This document shows, one piece after another, positions 26,123-37,051 of a DNA stretch of 64,000 bases. Made by a program: the position numbers and the translations under genes. The notes below the pieces were generated by a model. That model ran no database searches. It was not told where the DNA came from and was given only the letters and a program-made list of their open reading frames with translations. Positions within the stretch are counted from its first letter, which is position 1. Every line of letters begins with the position of its first letter. Source of the DNA: Shewanella zhangzhouensis (GTDB lineage: Bacteria; Pseudomonadota; Gammaproteobacteria; Enterobacterales; Shewanellaceae); NCBI RefSeq assembly GCF_019457615.1, contig NZ_CP080414.1, positions 2,354,501-2,418,500 on the forward strand. The letters run 5' to 3'.

Positions 26123-27254
26123 CAAATCCTGTGCCTTGCTGCTCTGTGCCTGCCTTTTACCCGCAGCCAACGCCGCCAACAGCAAGGCCGCAGATACCGA
26201 ACACAGCAGCCACAAAGCTCTTGAGCCCATGGGTACGACAGCGGTATATGAGGCTATCAAACAGCAATTGGAAGCCAATCTGTTTGAGTTGCCGCCGCGG
26301 GTGCAGGGCCATTACGGCATACGCATGTATCGCATGACAGGTGATGACAAATATGCCAATGCAGCCCTGGTCGATTTGTTCGCCGTGACCGAGTCTCAGG
26401 CGTTTTATGCCTGTAACCTGGATAAGCCCGGCTTTATTACTTCCGCAGCCGAAGAGGCCATTGAGGCGCTTGGTCGAGGCCCACGGGCAAGTGCGCGCAA
26501 AAAGGCCCTCGAAGACTTTCCTGAGTTTTTGTTTTACACCGATGTACTGCTCAGGTTTGCCAGCCGTATCGATGAATTTGGCCTCGAAGGCCCATGTCAC
26601 GACAGGATGATCGCTGCATTAAAGGCGACAGATCTTAAGCGTGGATTGACCTCACCTGAAATGATTAAGTCCTGGGCTGCGCAACTTGCCAACTATGTTT
26701 ACTGGGCGAAACAGCTGGGGGTTGGCGACTACCTTAAAGACTATCGGGAAGCCTTTAATAAGGTGTACCCCGCCGCACGCGACCAACGCCTGGATAAAGC
26801 GCAATTTCGTAACAAACTCTACGGCATGACCCACTTTGTGTTTGCAGCCAGTGGTTATTATCAGACGCCCGTAGATGCCAGCGAGTTTGCCTGGGTGTTG
26901 GATTATTTCGAGGCCAATATTGACCGGATCCTGAAAGATGCCACCGACGACATCATCGCCGAAGTCGGTGTCAGCTTTTTACTGGCAGGCAAAGGCGACA
27001 GTGAAGCCGTTACCAAGACGCGCCGCCATATCGTTAAAGCCTTCGACGAAGAACACGACATCATACCTTCGCCAAGGGGCAATCCCGACCTGGCACTGGG
27101 AGAGCATAGAAACATGCTGGCCATGATGCTGTTGCAATGGCCAGATACTTTAAGCCCGGGACCCTATCTGGCAGAGCTCAAAGCAACCAAAAAGTATCTG
27201 CCGAAAATGGTTGCTCCCAAAGCGTCGTCCAGCCCCAAGTCAAAAAAACAATAA
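26109..27254 (+). CDS. Secreted protein of unknown function, last gene of the ATP-grasp operon
   Basis: A 381-residue protein whose ATG (26109) lies 14 bases inside the previous gene. MTFANKSCALLLCACLLPAANA is a signal peptide, followed by a mature alpha-helical protein with motifs such as RVQGHYGIRMYRMTGDDKYANAALVDLFAV and YGMTHFVFAASGYYQT. The C-terminal ~25 residues are Lys/Ser/Pro-rich and basic (KAT-KKYLPKMVAPKASSSPKSKKQ). The helical repeats with conserved aromatic and His residues recall all-helical (alpha/alpha) folds, but I recognise no enzyme signature. The overlap with the M3-like gene makes a joint role likely. Confidence 0.65.
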   Translation: MTFANKSCALLLCACLLPAANAANSKAADTEHSSHKALEPMGTTAVYEAIKQQLEANLFELPPRVQGHYGIRMYRMTGDDKYANAALVDLFAVTESQAFYACNLDKPGFITSAAEEAIEALGRGPRASARKKALEDFPEFLFYTDVLLRFASRIDEFGLEGPCHDRMIAALKATDLKRGLTSPEMIKSWAAQLANYVYWAKQLGVGDYLKDYREAFNKVYPAARDQRLDKAQFRNKLYGMTHFVFAASGYYQTPVDASEFAWVLDYFEANIDRILKDATDDIIAEVGVSFLLAGKGDSEAVTKTRRHIVKAFDEEHDIIPSPRGNPDLALGEHRNMLAMMLLQWPDTLSPGPYLAELKATKKYLPKMVAPKASSSPKSKKQ

Positions 27255-27586
27255 AAGACGCAAAAAAAGGAAAAGCCACCAAAGCAAGAAAAGCCAAACC
27301 AATAGAATCACTCGCAACGCATCGCTGATGATGTAAACAACGACACAGCAAGGTACGACAAAGACCCTATCTGTCAGTCTCGTCAGGTAACATCACGCAG
27401 CCAGTCCAAAGATCGCAAAGCCGGTCTTTGGACCCTCCAATGATTAATCGTCAAGGCACCATTCAAATTAAGCGAATGAGGACTGCCCTCCCAAGCGATT
27501 TTCTGTTCAGGCTTGACGGATATTTTTATTGCAAAAAATCGAATTGAAAGTGCAGTATTAAGCAAACTCCTTTCGATGTAGCAGCA
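27255..27586. other. Intergenic region between the ATP-grasp operon and a LysR gene
   Basis: 332 bases. The left part is A-rich with no clear T-tract hairpin. The only distinct structure is the inverted repeat at 27404-27433, listed separately. The right part, before the LysR ATG, is AT-rich and presumably holds its promoter, but no convincing -35/-10 pair stands out. Confidence 0.6.
27404..27433. repeat. Perfect 9-bp inverted repeat
   Basis: GTCCAAAGA (27404-27412) and TCTTTGGAC (27425-27433) are exact reverse complements separated by 12 bases. There is no T tract, so it is a poor intrinsic terminator. It could be an RNA hairpin ending the upstream operon or an operator for the LysR gene 153 bases downstream. 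Confidence 0.6.
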
Positions 27587-28492
27587 ATGTTCAGAGCAAA
27601 ATCCACCCTCGAGCAATGGCGTATTCTGCAAGCTGTCGTAGACCATGGCGGCTATGCACAGGCCGCCACAGCGCTAAACAAGAGCCAATCCTCCCTTAAC
27701 CATGCCGTTGCCAAGCTACAGCATCAGCTGGGGGTAGAGCTTCTGGAAGTTAGGGGACGCAAAGCCTACCTGACGCCCCGTGGTGAAGTGCTGCTCAGGC
27801 GCAGCCGCTACATCACCCAGTCAGTCATGGAGCTCGAGCAACTTGCTGGCAACCTTGAACGTGGCTGGGAACCCAGTCTGACCATAGCGCGGGAAATTGT
27901 TTATCCCATGGATAAGCTCATCACAGCCATCAATGCTTTTTTACCCAATGGCAGAGGTACCCGGGTCTCTGTGATAGATTCGGTGCTTAATGGCACCCAT
28001 GAGCTGGTGGAAGAAAACAAGGTCGATATTGCGCTGTGCGGCGGTAATCCCCCCAAGGGACATTTGGCACAGCCGCTGTGCGTCGTCGAATTGATTTTAG
28101 TGTGTCACCCTTCCAACCCACTTGCCGCCGAGCCCAAGATCCAGGACGACAAGTTTCTCGCCCAACACCTGCAAATCGTTATTCGTGACACCGCCGCCAA
28201 AACCAACAAAGACATTGGCTGGCTTAAAGCAGAGCAGCGCTGGACAGTGAGTAATTTCCACGAAGCGAAAGCCATTCTGTGTTCGGGCAGTGGATTTTGC
28301 TGGCTACCAAAAGAGTTGGTAGAAAAAGAATTGGTGTCTGGTGAGTTGGTAAGACTGTATCTGACCGGAAGCGAAAGCCGCAAGATCCCCATAAATCTGG
28401 TTGTCCCCAACAGAGACGATCAGGGACCTGCGGGTGAGGCGTTGGAGCTGCTTATTCTTGCCCAGCACGGTATCTCATGCCAGCGCCAGTAA
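27587..28492 (+). CDS. LysR-family transcriptional regulator
   Basis: A 301-residue regulator. The N-terminal winged helix-turn-helix is typical: STLEQWRILQAVVDHGGYAQAATALNKSQSSLNHAVAKLQHQLGVELLEVRGRKAYLTPRGEVLLRRS. The remainder is the periplasmic-binding-like inducer domain (about 95-295), with KVDIALCGGNPPKG and LILVCHPSNPL. The target is unknown. LysR genes usually act on themselves and a divergent neighbour, but here the upstream neighbour is on the same strand, so a distant target is possible. It converges on the next gene with an 18-base tail-to-tail overlap. Confidence 0.93.
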   Translation: MFRAKSTLEQWRILQAVVDHGGYAQAATALNKSQSSLNHAVAKLQHQLGVELLEVRGRKAYLTPRGEVLLRRSRYITQSVMELEQLAGNLERGWEPSLTIAREIVYPMDKLITAINAFLPNGRGTRVSVIDSVLNGTHELVEENKVDIALCGGNPPKGHLAQPLCVVELILVCHPSNPLAAEPKIQDDKFLAQHLQIVIRDTAAKTNKDIGWLKAEQRWTVSNFHEAKAILCSGSGFCWLPKELVEKELVSGELVRLYLTGSESRKIPINLVVPNRDDQGPAGEALELLILAQHGISCQRQ

Positions 28493-30193
28493 CGATGATG
28501 TCTTCTCCCTGCGTTGAGACTTATCGTTTTCGGTCTGCGTCTTCTCGTTTGTATCAAGATACGCCAGAATCGCTCTCGGTGGCCCAAGCTTACTGATATC
28601 TGTGGTACGTGAATTATCCTGTGCCTGTCCATAGCTATCAGAGCCCGTGCCAGAGCCATCCAACCCGGTATCGGCGGCAATTAGGTCACCTTCAGTGGCT
28701 ATGTCATCATTAATCTGGTTCTCTGCTGAAGCTCCCTCGCTACCCCTTTCAAAGGTTTGCGCCAAAGCGGCGGTAATACGTGCCGACAATGCATCAACAA
28801 AGCCACTGTCACCCTGCTCTTTGCTTAAAGCACCAGATTTATCCAGGTTGGTGCCCAAAGAAGGGGTAACCGGCTCGAACACCGGTACTTCATCAATGGC
28901 GTTTTGAGCATCCAATAACGGGGAAAGTTCGTCCTGAGTAGGCATTGCCGCCAACCGCTCTGAAGCCAGCTCGTCCTTGGCCAGTTCAATCTTCCTGAGC
29001 GCTTCAGCCGCCACGCTAAGGTCCGCTTGCGACGGATTTACCGGCGCCATGGCAGCGGCATATACCTGCTGCATCTTATTGATGGTCGCCTGAGGATTGC
29101 CATGGACGCTGGCAATATCAATCGACACCTCTCCCCCTGTGGCGTATCTCTTACCATCGGGGCCGAGTTCGTATTCAAAATTGGGCGCGCGGGCAAACTG
29201 TCCACCAACGGCAGCATGGGCTCTCTCGTGTGCCAGTACTTCTGCTTGTCTGGCTTCAAGCTGACGCACCTCCATTTCCTGCTGACGTACTTTTACCTGC
29301 TCACGTCGCTCCATGGCGCTTTTGCGGGCCATTGCCTGAGCATTGCTGTCTTGTTCCGCTTGCTGCTCGGCTGCCCTTAGTGCAGATGTAGAACCGCTCT
29401 CCCCACCCAGCGCCTCAGCAAGCTGTTGCTGCCTTGCTTCCTTGGCAGCCTCCTGAGATTCCTGGTCAGAGACAGCTGAACCTGACGCATCTTCTCGTCC
29501 GAGTTGAGCACCCAGAGGGGAGACTGCATCAAAAACTGCGTTCGAACCGGCTCCCCCGCCATCCTGACTGACAGCGCGGCCCGTCACAGCCCCACTCATT
29601 GCCACACCATTATCGGCAGCCTGATTTTGAGAAATGAAGATATCTGCAACCGAGTACTCGCCAGCGCCTGTAAAACCAGTGCCCTGAGCCGGGCTTAACC
29701 GAACATCATAACCTTGATTGGCAGAAGAATAGCCTTGAGCAGAAATGGCTGAAGCAAAGGACGGTCTACCCGGCAAAGCATTAATACTCTGTGCGCCGGT
29801 GATCAGATTAAAACCGGGATTAGCCGACGCAGTCGGTGCTGAGCCACCTTGCCGTGCCCCTGACGCAGCGGGTCTGACTAGTCCCGTTGTTCGCCCGGAC
29901 TCTACCGGTGCTGATGGCAAAATCGCTGAAGACGGTGATGATTTTAATACCTGATTATTGCCCACCGAACTGGATGCAGCGCCAACAGAGGTCGCAGTCG
30001 GTGTGATGCCGGATGCAGCCGCTCCGTGGAAAGAAGCATTATTTGACGGGGATTTTAACGAGACTTCGGATACAACAGACGCCGACGAGAATGAATTTCT
30101 CGCAGCTTCAGCGGTATCAGGATGCCCGGCGAAGGATGGCCGGGCAACGCCGTTTGACGCCGCATGATTGACAGACAGCGCCGGGGAGGACAT
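28475..30193 (-). CDS. SprA-related putative metallopeptidase with long low-complexity N-terminus
   Basis: 572 residues. The first ~290 are Ser/Ala/Gly/Asn-rich and of low complexity. A charged coiled-coil (about 275-320, ERREQVKVRQQEMEVRQLEARQAEVL) leads into the conserved domain: AHERAHAAVGGQFARAPNFEYELGPDGKRYATGGEVSID, with an HERAH zinc-peptidase motif at 322-326. This arrangement is seen in proteins annotated as SprA-related or putative metalloprotease CJM1_0395 family. No signal peptide is visible. The C-terminal tail is acidic and disordered. It lies six bases downstream of a small gene (30200-30451) and is probably cotranscribed with it. The substrate is unknown. Confidence 0.75.
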   Translation of the reverse strand: MSSPALSVNHAASNGVARPSFAGHPDTAEAARNSFSSASVVSEVSLKSPSNNASFHGAAASGITPTATSVGAASSSVGNNQVLKSSPSSAILPSAPVESGRTTGLVRPAASGARQGGSAPTASANPGFNLITGAQSINALPGRPSFASAISAQGYSSANQGYDVRLSPAQGTGFTGAGEYSVADIFISQNQAADNGVAMSGAVTGRAVSQDGGGAGSNAVFDAVSPLGAQLGREDASGSAVSDQESQEAAKEARQQQLAEALGGESGSTSALRAAEQQAEQDSNAQAMARKSAMERREQVKVRQQEMEVRQLEARQAEVLAHERAHAAVGGQFARAPNFEYELGPDGKRYATGGEVSIDIASVHGNPQATINKMQQVYAAAMAPVNPSQADLSVAAEALRKIELAKDELASERLAAMPTQDELSPLLDAQNAIDEVPVFEPVTPSLGTNLDKSGALSKEQGDSGFVDALSARITAALAQTFERGSEGASAENQINDDIATEGDLIAADTGLDGSGTGSDSYGQAQDNSRTTDISKLGPPRAILAYLDTNEKTQTENDKSQRREKTSSLLALA

Positions 30194-30199
30194 GGCAAC

Positions 30200-30451
30200 T
30201 TACACTTTAATGTCTATGATGGTGCCAATTGTCTCGTCGGCCGTTTCAATCACTTCGGCCGAAGCCTCAGCCTGATTAACCGACTGGGTCGCCCTGACCA
30301 GGGCGTCGGTTTTATCCGGTGCTTCTGACTTGAGCTCGGCACTTTGCTGGGCAGGCTCGCTGCGCGCCACATCAATGGTTGCCTGAGTCAATCCACTTTG
30401 AGCGCTGTTAAAGCCACTGATACCCGATACGGACGCAGGTGGGATTTGCAT
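30200..30451 (-). CDS. Small protein of unknown function, partner of the SprA-related gene
   Basis: The ATG at 30451 follows TGGAGGAAGCC, an excellent ribosome site. An ATG eight codons upstream lacks one. The 83 residues begin MQIPPASVSGISGFNSAQSG, have no signal peptide, and are Ala/Glu/Thr-rich. A C-terminal amphipathic stretch (AEVIETADETIGTIIDIKV) resembles the terminal helices of some small flagellum- or motility-associated proteins. That resemblance is weak and I do not assign a family. The six-base gap to the next gene indicates an operon. Confidence 0.7.
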   Translation of the reverse strand: MQIPPASVSGISGFNSAQSGLTQATIDVARSEPAQQSAELKSEAPDKTDALVRATQSVNQAEASAEVIETADETIGTIIDIKV

Positions 30452-30565
30452 GGCTTCCTCCAGAATAAATTTCACAAATGGCTTTTGATGATCGGGTCAA
30501 TTATTGGCCAAAATAGCCGCAAACGCCAGCAAAAATGCACCGCAGAGCGGCGAATGACGGCTCAT

Positions 30566-31681
30566 TTACCACTGGGATTCCCAATCTTTCCACACAGGGT
30601 TCAGCCCCCTCGATTTCAGCACGGCCGCGATTTGGGCTGAGCTTCTGTCATCACTGATTTCAAACTGATCCAAATGGGTATCCGGCTCGGAATAGCCCCC
30701 CGGCGATGTAGCACTGCCTGCGCTGGTTTGGGTTATTCCAAGGGCAAACAGATTGTCACGAAATTCAGGCCGCTCGCGGGTGGAAAGACTGATATCCAGC
30801 GCTTCATTAAACAGCCTGAATGCGCAGATAAGCTGCACCAAACCTTTATCGCTTATCTCGGTTTTGGGCGCCACACCGCCGGTGCAGGGCCTGAGCCTCG
30901 GCAGTGAAATACTGTAGCGGGTACGCCAGTATTTTCGCTCAAGATAATCAAGATGATAACCCATCAAAAGCGCATCCAGACGCCAGTCATCGAGCCCCAG
31001 CAGCACCCCAAGGCCAATCTTGTCGACCCCGGCCAGCGCCAGTCTGTCGGGCGTATCCAGGCGCCAGATAAAATCCATTTTTTTGCCGCGGGTGTGATGC
31101 TCAGCGTAGGTCGCGCGCTGATAGGTTTCCTGATAAATCATCACCGCATCAAGCCCGAGAGTTACCAGCTCGCGGTATTCAGGTTCACTGAGCGGCTGAA
31201 TCTCCATCGCCACGTAGGAAAATGCGCGCTTTACCTCGGGCAACACCTTGCGGAAATAGCCCATACCAACCTTGGTTTCATGCTCGCCGGAGACCAGCAG
31301 CACAGAGTCATAGCCCATGGCCTTGATGGCGGCCATTTCGCGGGTAAGTTCGGTTTCATCAAGGGTCTTGCGCTTAATGCGGTTACTCATTGAAAAGCCG
31401 CAGTAATCACACTCGTTTGCACACAGGTTGGATAAGTACAGCGGCAGGTACATACCCACACTGGCACCAAAGCGCTTACGGGTGAGCTGCATGCTTTTTT
31501 GTGCCATCTGCTCAAGATAAGGCTCGGCGGCAGGCGACAAGAGTGCCAGCAGCGCATTCAGATTACCCGCCGGTGCCCGCAGCGCCGCCTCCACATCCAG
31601 CTCTGTGGCCGAGTAGAGCTTAAGCCGCAAACTGTCGGGGTTCAGGCGCGCAAATGCCTCAGAGAAATAGCCCTGGCTCAT
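30566..31681 (-). CDS. thiH: 2-iminoacetate synthase (radical SAM)
   Basis: Cleaves tyrosine to dehydroglycine (2-iminoacetate) and p-cresol for the thiazole ring of thiamin. The 371 residues contain the radical-SAM cluster motif C-x3-C-x2-C in LCANECDYCGFSMSNR, preceded by the family's RKRFGASVGMYLPLYLSN. The SLPRLRPCTGG segment is also conserved. This tyrosine-dependent enzyme is the anaerobic-type route, as opposed to glycine oxidase ThiO. It overlaps thiG by four bases and is the last gene of the thi operon. Confidence 0.96.
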   Translation of the reverse strand: MSQGYFSEAFARLNPDSLRLKLYSATELDVEAALRAPAGNLNALLALLSPAAEPYLEQMAQKSMQLTRKRFGASVGMYLPLYLSNLCANECDYCGFSMSNRIKRKTLDETELTREMAAIKAMGYDSVLLVSGEHETKVGMGYFRKVLPEVKRAFSYVAMEIQPLSEPEYRELVTLGLDAVMIYQETYQRATYAEHHTRGKKMDFIWRLDTPDRLALAGVDKIGLGVLLGLDDWRLDALLMGYHLDYLERKYWRTRYSISLPRLRPCTGGVAPKTEISDKGLVQLICAFRLFNEALDISLSTRERPEFRDNLFALGITQTSAGSATSPGGYSEPDTHLDQFEISDDRSSAQIAAVLKSRGLNPVWKDWESQW

Positions 31682-32493
31682 GACAGCTTTTCCGCCATGC
31701 CTGAATTTACCAAACCCGTGGCGGATGAGTCTGTGTTCAAAAAGCCGGTCAGTGGGCTGGTTTCGTGGGCATGCAGACTTTTACTGCCAAGCCCGGCCAA
31801 ATAGGCTTCTCGGCCAATTTGCACTGCCAGCGCAAAGGCTCTGGCCATACGCACAGGGTCGGCACTCGAGGCAATGGCGGTATTAACCAGCACTGCATCG
31901 GCGCCAAGCTCCATCGCCTCACAGGCGTGGGAAGGCGCGCCAATGCCCGCATCCACCACAACAGGAATGCTCGCCTGCTCAATGATAATTTTCAAAAACT
32001 CCCGGCTGACCAACCCCTGATTGGAGCCAATGGGGCTGCCAAGGGGCATGACCGCCGCGCAGCCAATCTCTTCCAGGCGTCGGCACAGCACAGGGTCGGC
32101 ATGCACGTAAGGCAGCACCTTAAAGCCCTGGCTTACCAATTCTTTAGCGGCAGCAAAGGTTTCCATGGGATCTGGCATCAGATACTTGGGATCCGGGTGG
32201 ATCTCAAGCTTCAGCCACTCGGTGCCCAGCATTTCACGGGCAAGCTTAGCGGCGAATATCGCTTCTTTGGCGTTACGGGCACCGGAGGTATTGGGCAGCA
32301 GCCGCACGCCGCGCTCCAACAGCGGCGCCAGGATATCATCGCTGCCGGCTTTAAAATCCACCCGCTTCATGGCGAGGGTAACCAGCTCACTGCCGCTGGC
32401 AGCAATGGCTTCCTGCATCAGCTTACCCGAAGCAAACTTGCCTGTGCCGGTAAACAGCCTGGAGCCAAATTCCGTTTCTGCAATTTTCAGCAT
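31678..32493 (-). CDS. thiG: Thiazole synthase
   Basis: Forms thiazole phosphate from deoxyxylulose phosphate, dehydroglycine and ThiS-thiocarboxylate. The start at 32493 (MLKIAETEFGSRLFTGTGKFASG) follows GGAGGCTGAA and gives 271 residues. A longer frame would swallow thiS. The TIM-barrel motifs LAMKRVDFKAG (with the Schiff-base Lys), LPNTSGARNAKEA, VLPYVHADPVLCRRLEE and VVDAGIGAPSHACEAMELGADAVLVNTAI are intact. It overlaps thiH by four bases. Confidence 0.97.
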   Translation of the reverse strand: MLKIAETEFGSRLFTGTGKFASGKLMQEAIAASGSELVTLAMKRVDFKAGSDDILAPLLERGVRLLPNTSGARNAKEAIFAAKLAREMLGTEWLKLEIHPDPKYLMPDPMETFAAAKELVSQGFKVLPYVHADPVLCRRLEEIGCAAVMPLGSPIGSNQGLVSREFLKIIIEQASIPVVVDAGIGAPSHACEAMELGADAVLVNTAIASSADPVRMARAFALAVQIGREAYLAGLGSKSLHAHETSPLTGFLNTDSSATGLVNSGMAEKLS

Positions 32494-32494
32494 T

Positions 32495-32698
32495 TCAGCC
32501 TCCTGCCACTGCTGCAAAAAGTTCAACTGCATCATTGTGTTTAAGATGAATATGTTCCCAGCGATGCCGCGGTACCACTTCACCGTTGAGCACCAGCGCG
32601 ATATGGCTATCGCGCTGGCAGTGATGTTTAACCAAACTGGCCAGATCCTGGCCGTCGTATATGGGATGGGATTGTCCGTTAACACTGATACTCAGCAT
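32495..32698 (-). CDS. thiS: Sulfur carrier protein ThiS
   Basis: A ubiquitin-fold sulfur carrier whose C-terminal Gly-Gly is adenylated by ThiF and converted to a thiocarboxylate. Starting at 32698 (MLSISVNGQSHPIYDGQDL), the protein has 67 residues ending AVELFAAVAGG, with the essential diglycine at the very end. The start overlaps the thiF stop by seven bases, and thiG follows after one base. Confidence 0.94.
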   Translation of the reverse strand: MLSISVNGQSHPIYDGQDLASLVKHHCQRDSHIALVLNGEVVPRHRWEHIHLKHNDAVELFAAVAGG

Positions 32699-33444
32699 GC
32701 CTTGCGCTCCTTGTCCTTTCCGCAAACCGGGCAAAGGGGATCGGCAGGCACCCTGGCTTCATGCCAGCGAAAATGCCTGAAATCGAAACGTTGCAGGCGT
32801 CCAGCCTCGCAGGGAAATTGAAGCAGTTCATTCAAGCAAAGTTGTGCCTGCATCGAGGCGACAATGGCCACAGCGGGCCCCATTACCCCGACAGAGGCGC
32901 AGTTTTGCGCCGAAGTGGTGCCTGGCGGGAACAGACACTGATAGCAGCCGCCTTCACCGGGCCGCTGCACAAACAACAGCCCGTCAAAACCGGCAATGGC
33001 GCCACTGATAAGCGTTTTGCCTTGTTTAGCGCAGTACGCGGAAATCAGATGTCGCGCCGCAAAGTTATCGGTGCAATCAAGCACCAGCCCTGCGTTATCG
33101 AGCTGAGTTAACGTCTCACTGTTAAACTCGCCGCACACAGATACCTTTAAGCCTGGTTCTCGAGTCTGTAAGCGAGCGGCCGCGACCCCGGCCTTGGCTT
33201 TGTCCAAATCAGCGTCGCAAAACAGCAGCTGGCGTGGCAGGTTTGAAAGCTCCACACTATCGGCATCGAACAGTGACAAATGCCCCACTCCTGACGCGGC
33301 CAGCAGCATGGCCGCCTGACAGCCAAGGCCACCCACACCCACTATGGCCACATGGGAGCTCCTTAATCTGAGCTGCCCGGCTTCGCCGCATTCCGGTAAC
33401 AGAATTTGCCGCGAGTAGCGGATAAAGTCTTTATCAGCGAGCAT
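32692..33444 (-). CDS. thiF: ThiS adenylyltransferase ThiF
   Basis: E1-like enzyme that adenylates the ThiS C-terminus. The start at 33444 (MLADKDFIRYSRQILLPECGEAGQ) has GGAGAAGCGAA upstream and gives 250 residues; the frame could open six codons earlier. The nucleotide motif VAIVGVGGLGCQAAMLLAASGVG, DCTDNFAARHLISAYC, and two zinc-type Cys pairs (CYQC and CPVCGKDKERKAC) are present. It overlaps the thiDE fusion by 11 bases upstream and thiS by seven bases downstream. Confidence 0.95.
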   Translation of the reverse strand: MLADKDFIRYSRQILLPECGEAGQLRLRSSHVAIVGVGGLGCQAAMLLAASGVGHLSLFDADSVELSNLPRQLLFCDADLDKAKAGVAAARLQTREPGLKVSVCGEFNSETLTQLDNAGLVLDCTDNFAARHLISAYCAKQGKTLISGAIAGFDGLLFVQRPGEGGCYQCLFPPGTTSAQNCASVGVMGPAVAIVASMQAQLCLNELLQFPCEAGRLQRFDFRHFRWHEARVPADPLCPVCGKDKERKAC

Positions 33445-35038
33445 TTCGCTTCTCCCAGGCATCAGCGAGTGCGCGAAAGGCCGCCGCCGCTTCGCTTGCT
33501 TCGGTCACAGCACGCACCACGGCAATGCTGTCCACGCCAGTAGCAGCGACCTTGGGTAAATTACCCGCCTCTATGCCACCAATCGCCACGGTTGGCACAG
33601 CTGTGCTGACAATCTTCGCGAGCAGTGCCAGCGTATCCAGCCCCTGTGGTTTGGAAGGCATTTCCTTGGTGGTAGTGGGAAAAATATGCCCGAGGGCGAG
33701 GTAGCTCGGGTTAAGCTCAAGTGCCAGCAAGGCCTCAAACAGCCCGTGACTCGACAGCCCAAGGGCCATGCCAGCTTCAGCGATGGCATCCAGCGGCACT
33801 GTCTCTATATCTTCCTGCCCAAGATGCACCCCAAAAGCGCCATGGCTGATGGCAAGGCGCCAATGGTCGTTGATAAAGACGCGCGCCTTATGCTGCCTGC
33901 CAAGGGCAATGGCGCGGATGATGTCCGCTTCAGCCGCGCTGCCCGGGCTAATTTCGCCCTTGATGCGCAGCTGAATGGTGTTGGCACCCGCTTCAAGCAA
34001 TCCTTCAAGCATGTCGATATCGGCCACCACAGGATAAACGCCCACATCACGCCCAAGGCGCGTAAACCCCTTGGTTGGCACCCTGTGACTGCGGCTCTCA
34101 TGCAAGCGATGAATCGATGCCATAGCGGTAAGGGACCCAGGCATGCCGGTTCGGGCCAGTGGTCCGGGGCCTGCACCTACAGCGCTTGCCTGCCTGAGCC
34201 CCTCAAATACATAGGCTTTGGCCAGCAGCACCGCATCGGGCAGCACCAACCCCTTGGCGACAAAGGCGGCAATGGCACTTGAAAGCGTGCAGCCGCTGCC
34301 GTGATTGTGCACAGTCGCGACCCGCTCACCGCTGAGCCAAAATCCCTGACGCCTGTGCAGCGGAGAAATGGTAGCGATATCCCCCAGCAGCAACAGATCC
34401 CTGGCCTTCGACTGCTGCCAGGGACAATCTCCACCTTTGGCAAGCACGCTGCCGCCAAAGCGGCGCCACAGTATGTCGGCGGCAATCGCCAGGGCATCAT
34501 CATCCGCCAGCAACTTGCCGGTCAGGTGCGACAGCTCCGCCTTGTTGGGGGTGATAAGGCTGATTTTTCCGCCAAAGGGACTGAAATCGAGCCCGCTGGC
34601 AGACGCCGCGCCTTGATCGCTCGATGCCGCCTGCTGCAACTCGTCACCGCATGAGGCCACCATCACGGGGTCAAGAATAACCGGCACGCCAGGCAGATTA
34701 TCGCCAAGCCAGTGCGCGAGAAACTCAAGCTGCGCCTGATTGGCGATAAGGCCGATTTTCACCGCTGCCGGGTACAAATCTGCCTTCAATGCCTCAAGCT
34801 GAGCCGCAAGCATGGCCGGGCTGACCGGCTCGACCGCCGTGACCGCCACCGAGTTTTGTGCAGTGATGGCGGTTATCACGCTGCAGCCATGGCAGCCAAG
34901 GTCATGCAGCGTCAGCAAGTCGGCCTGAATACCGGCGCCGCCGCCACTGTCGGAGCCGGCGATGGTCCAGACCACTGGCCTTGCCGCCAGTTCGCTTTCA
35001 TTCAAGGGATTTGCAGCCATAGCCTTGCCCTCGCCCAT
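33434..35038 (-). CDS. thiDE: Bifunctional HMP/HMP-P kinase - thiamin phosphate synthase (ThiD-ThiE fusion)
   Basis: A single 534-residue polypeptide. Residues ~20-290 are a ThiD ribokinase-fold domain (WTIAGSDSGGGAGIQADLLTLHDLGCHG; VHNHGSGCTLSSAIAAF as the anion hole/Asp region). Residues ~325-534 are a ThiE TIM barrel (NTIQLRIKG, VFINDHWRLAISHGAFGVHLGQED, ALGHIFPTTTKEMPSKPQGL, VAIGGI, SIAVVRAV). The fusion makes HMP-PP and joins it to thiazole phosphate. The ATG at 35038 abuts the thiC stop with no gap. An ATG at 35020 preceded by GAGGGCAAGGC is an alternative start. Confidence 0.95.
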   Translation of the reverse strand: MGEGKAMAANPLNESELAARPVVWTIAGSDSGGGAGIQADLLTLHDLGCHGCSVITAITAQNSVAVTAVEPVSPAMLAAQLEALKADLYPAAVKIGLIANQAQLEFLAHWLGDNLPGVPVILDPVMVASCGDELQQAASSDQGAASASGLDFSPFGGKISLITPNKAELSHLTGKLLADDDALAIAADILWRRFGGSVLAKGGDCPWQQSKARDLLLLGDIATISPLHRRQGFWLSGERVATVHNHGSGCTLSSAIAAFVAKGLVLPDAVLLAKAYVFEGLRQASAVGAGPGPLARTGMPGSLTAMASIHRLHESRSHRVPTKGFTRLGRDVGVYPVVADIDMLEGLLEAGANTIQLRIKGEISPGSAAEADIIRAIALGRQHKARVFINDHWRLAISHGAFGVHLGQEDIETVPLDAIAEAGMALGLSSHGLFEALLALELNPSYLALGHIFPTTTKEMPSKPQGLDTLALLAKIVSTAVPTVAIGGIEAGNLPKVAATGVDSIAVVRAVTEASEAAAAFRALADAWEKRNAR

Positions 35039-37051
<2,013 letters not shown>

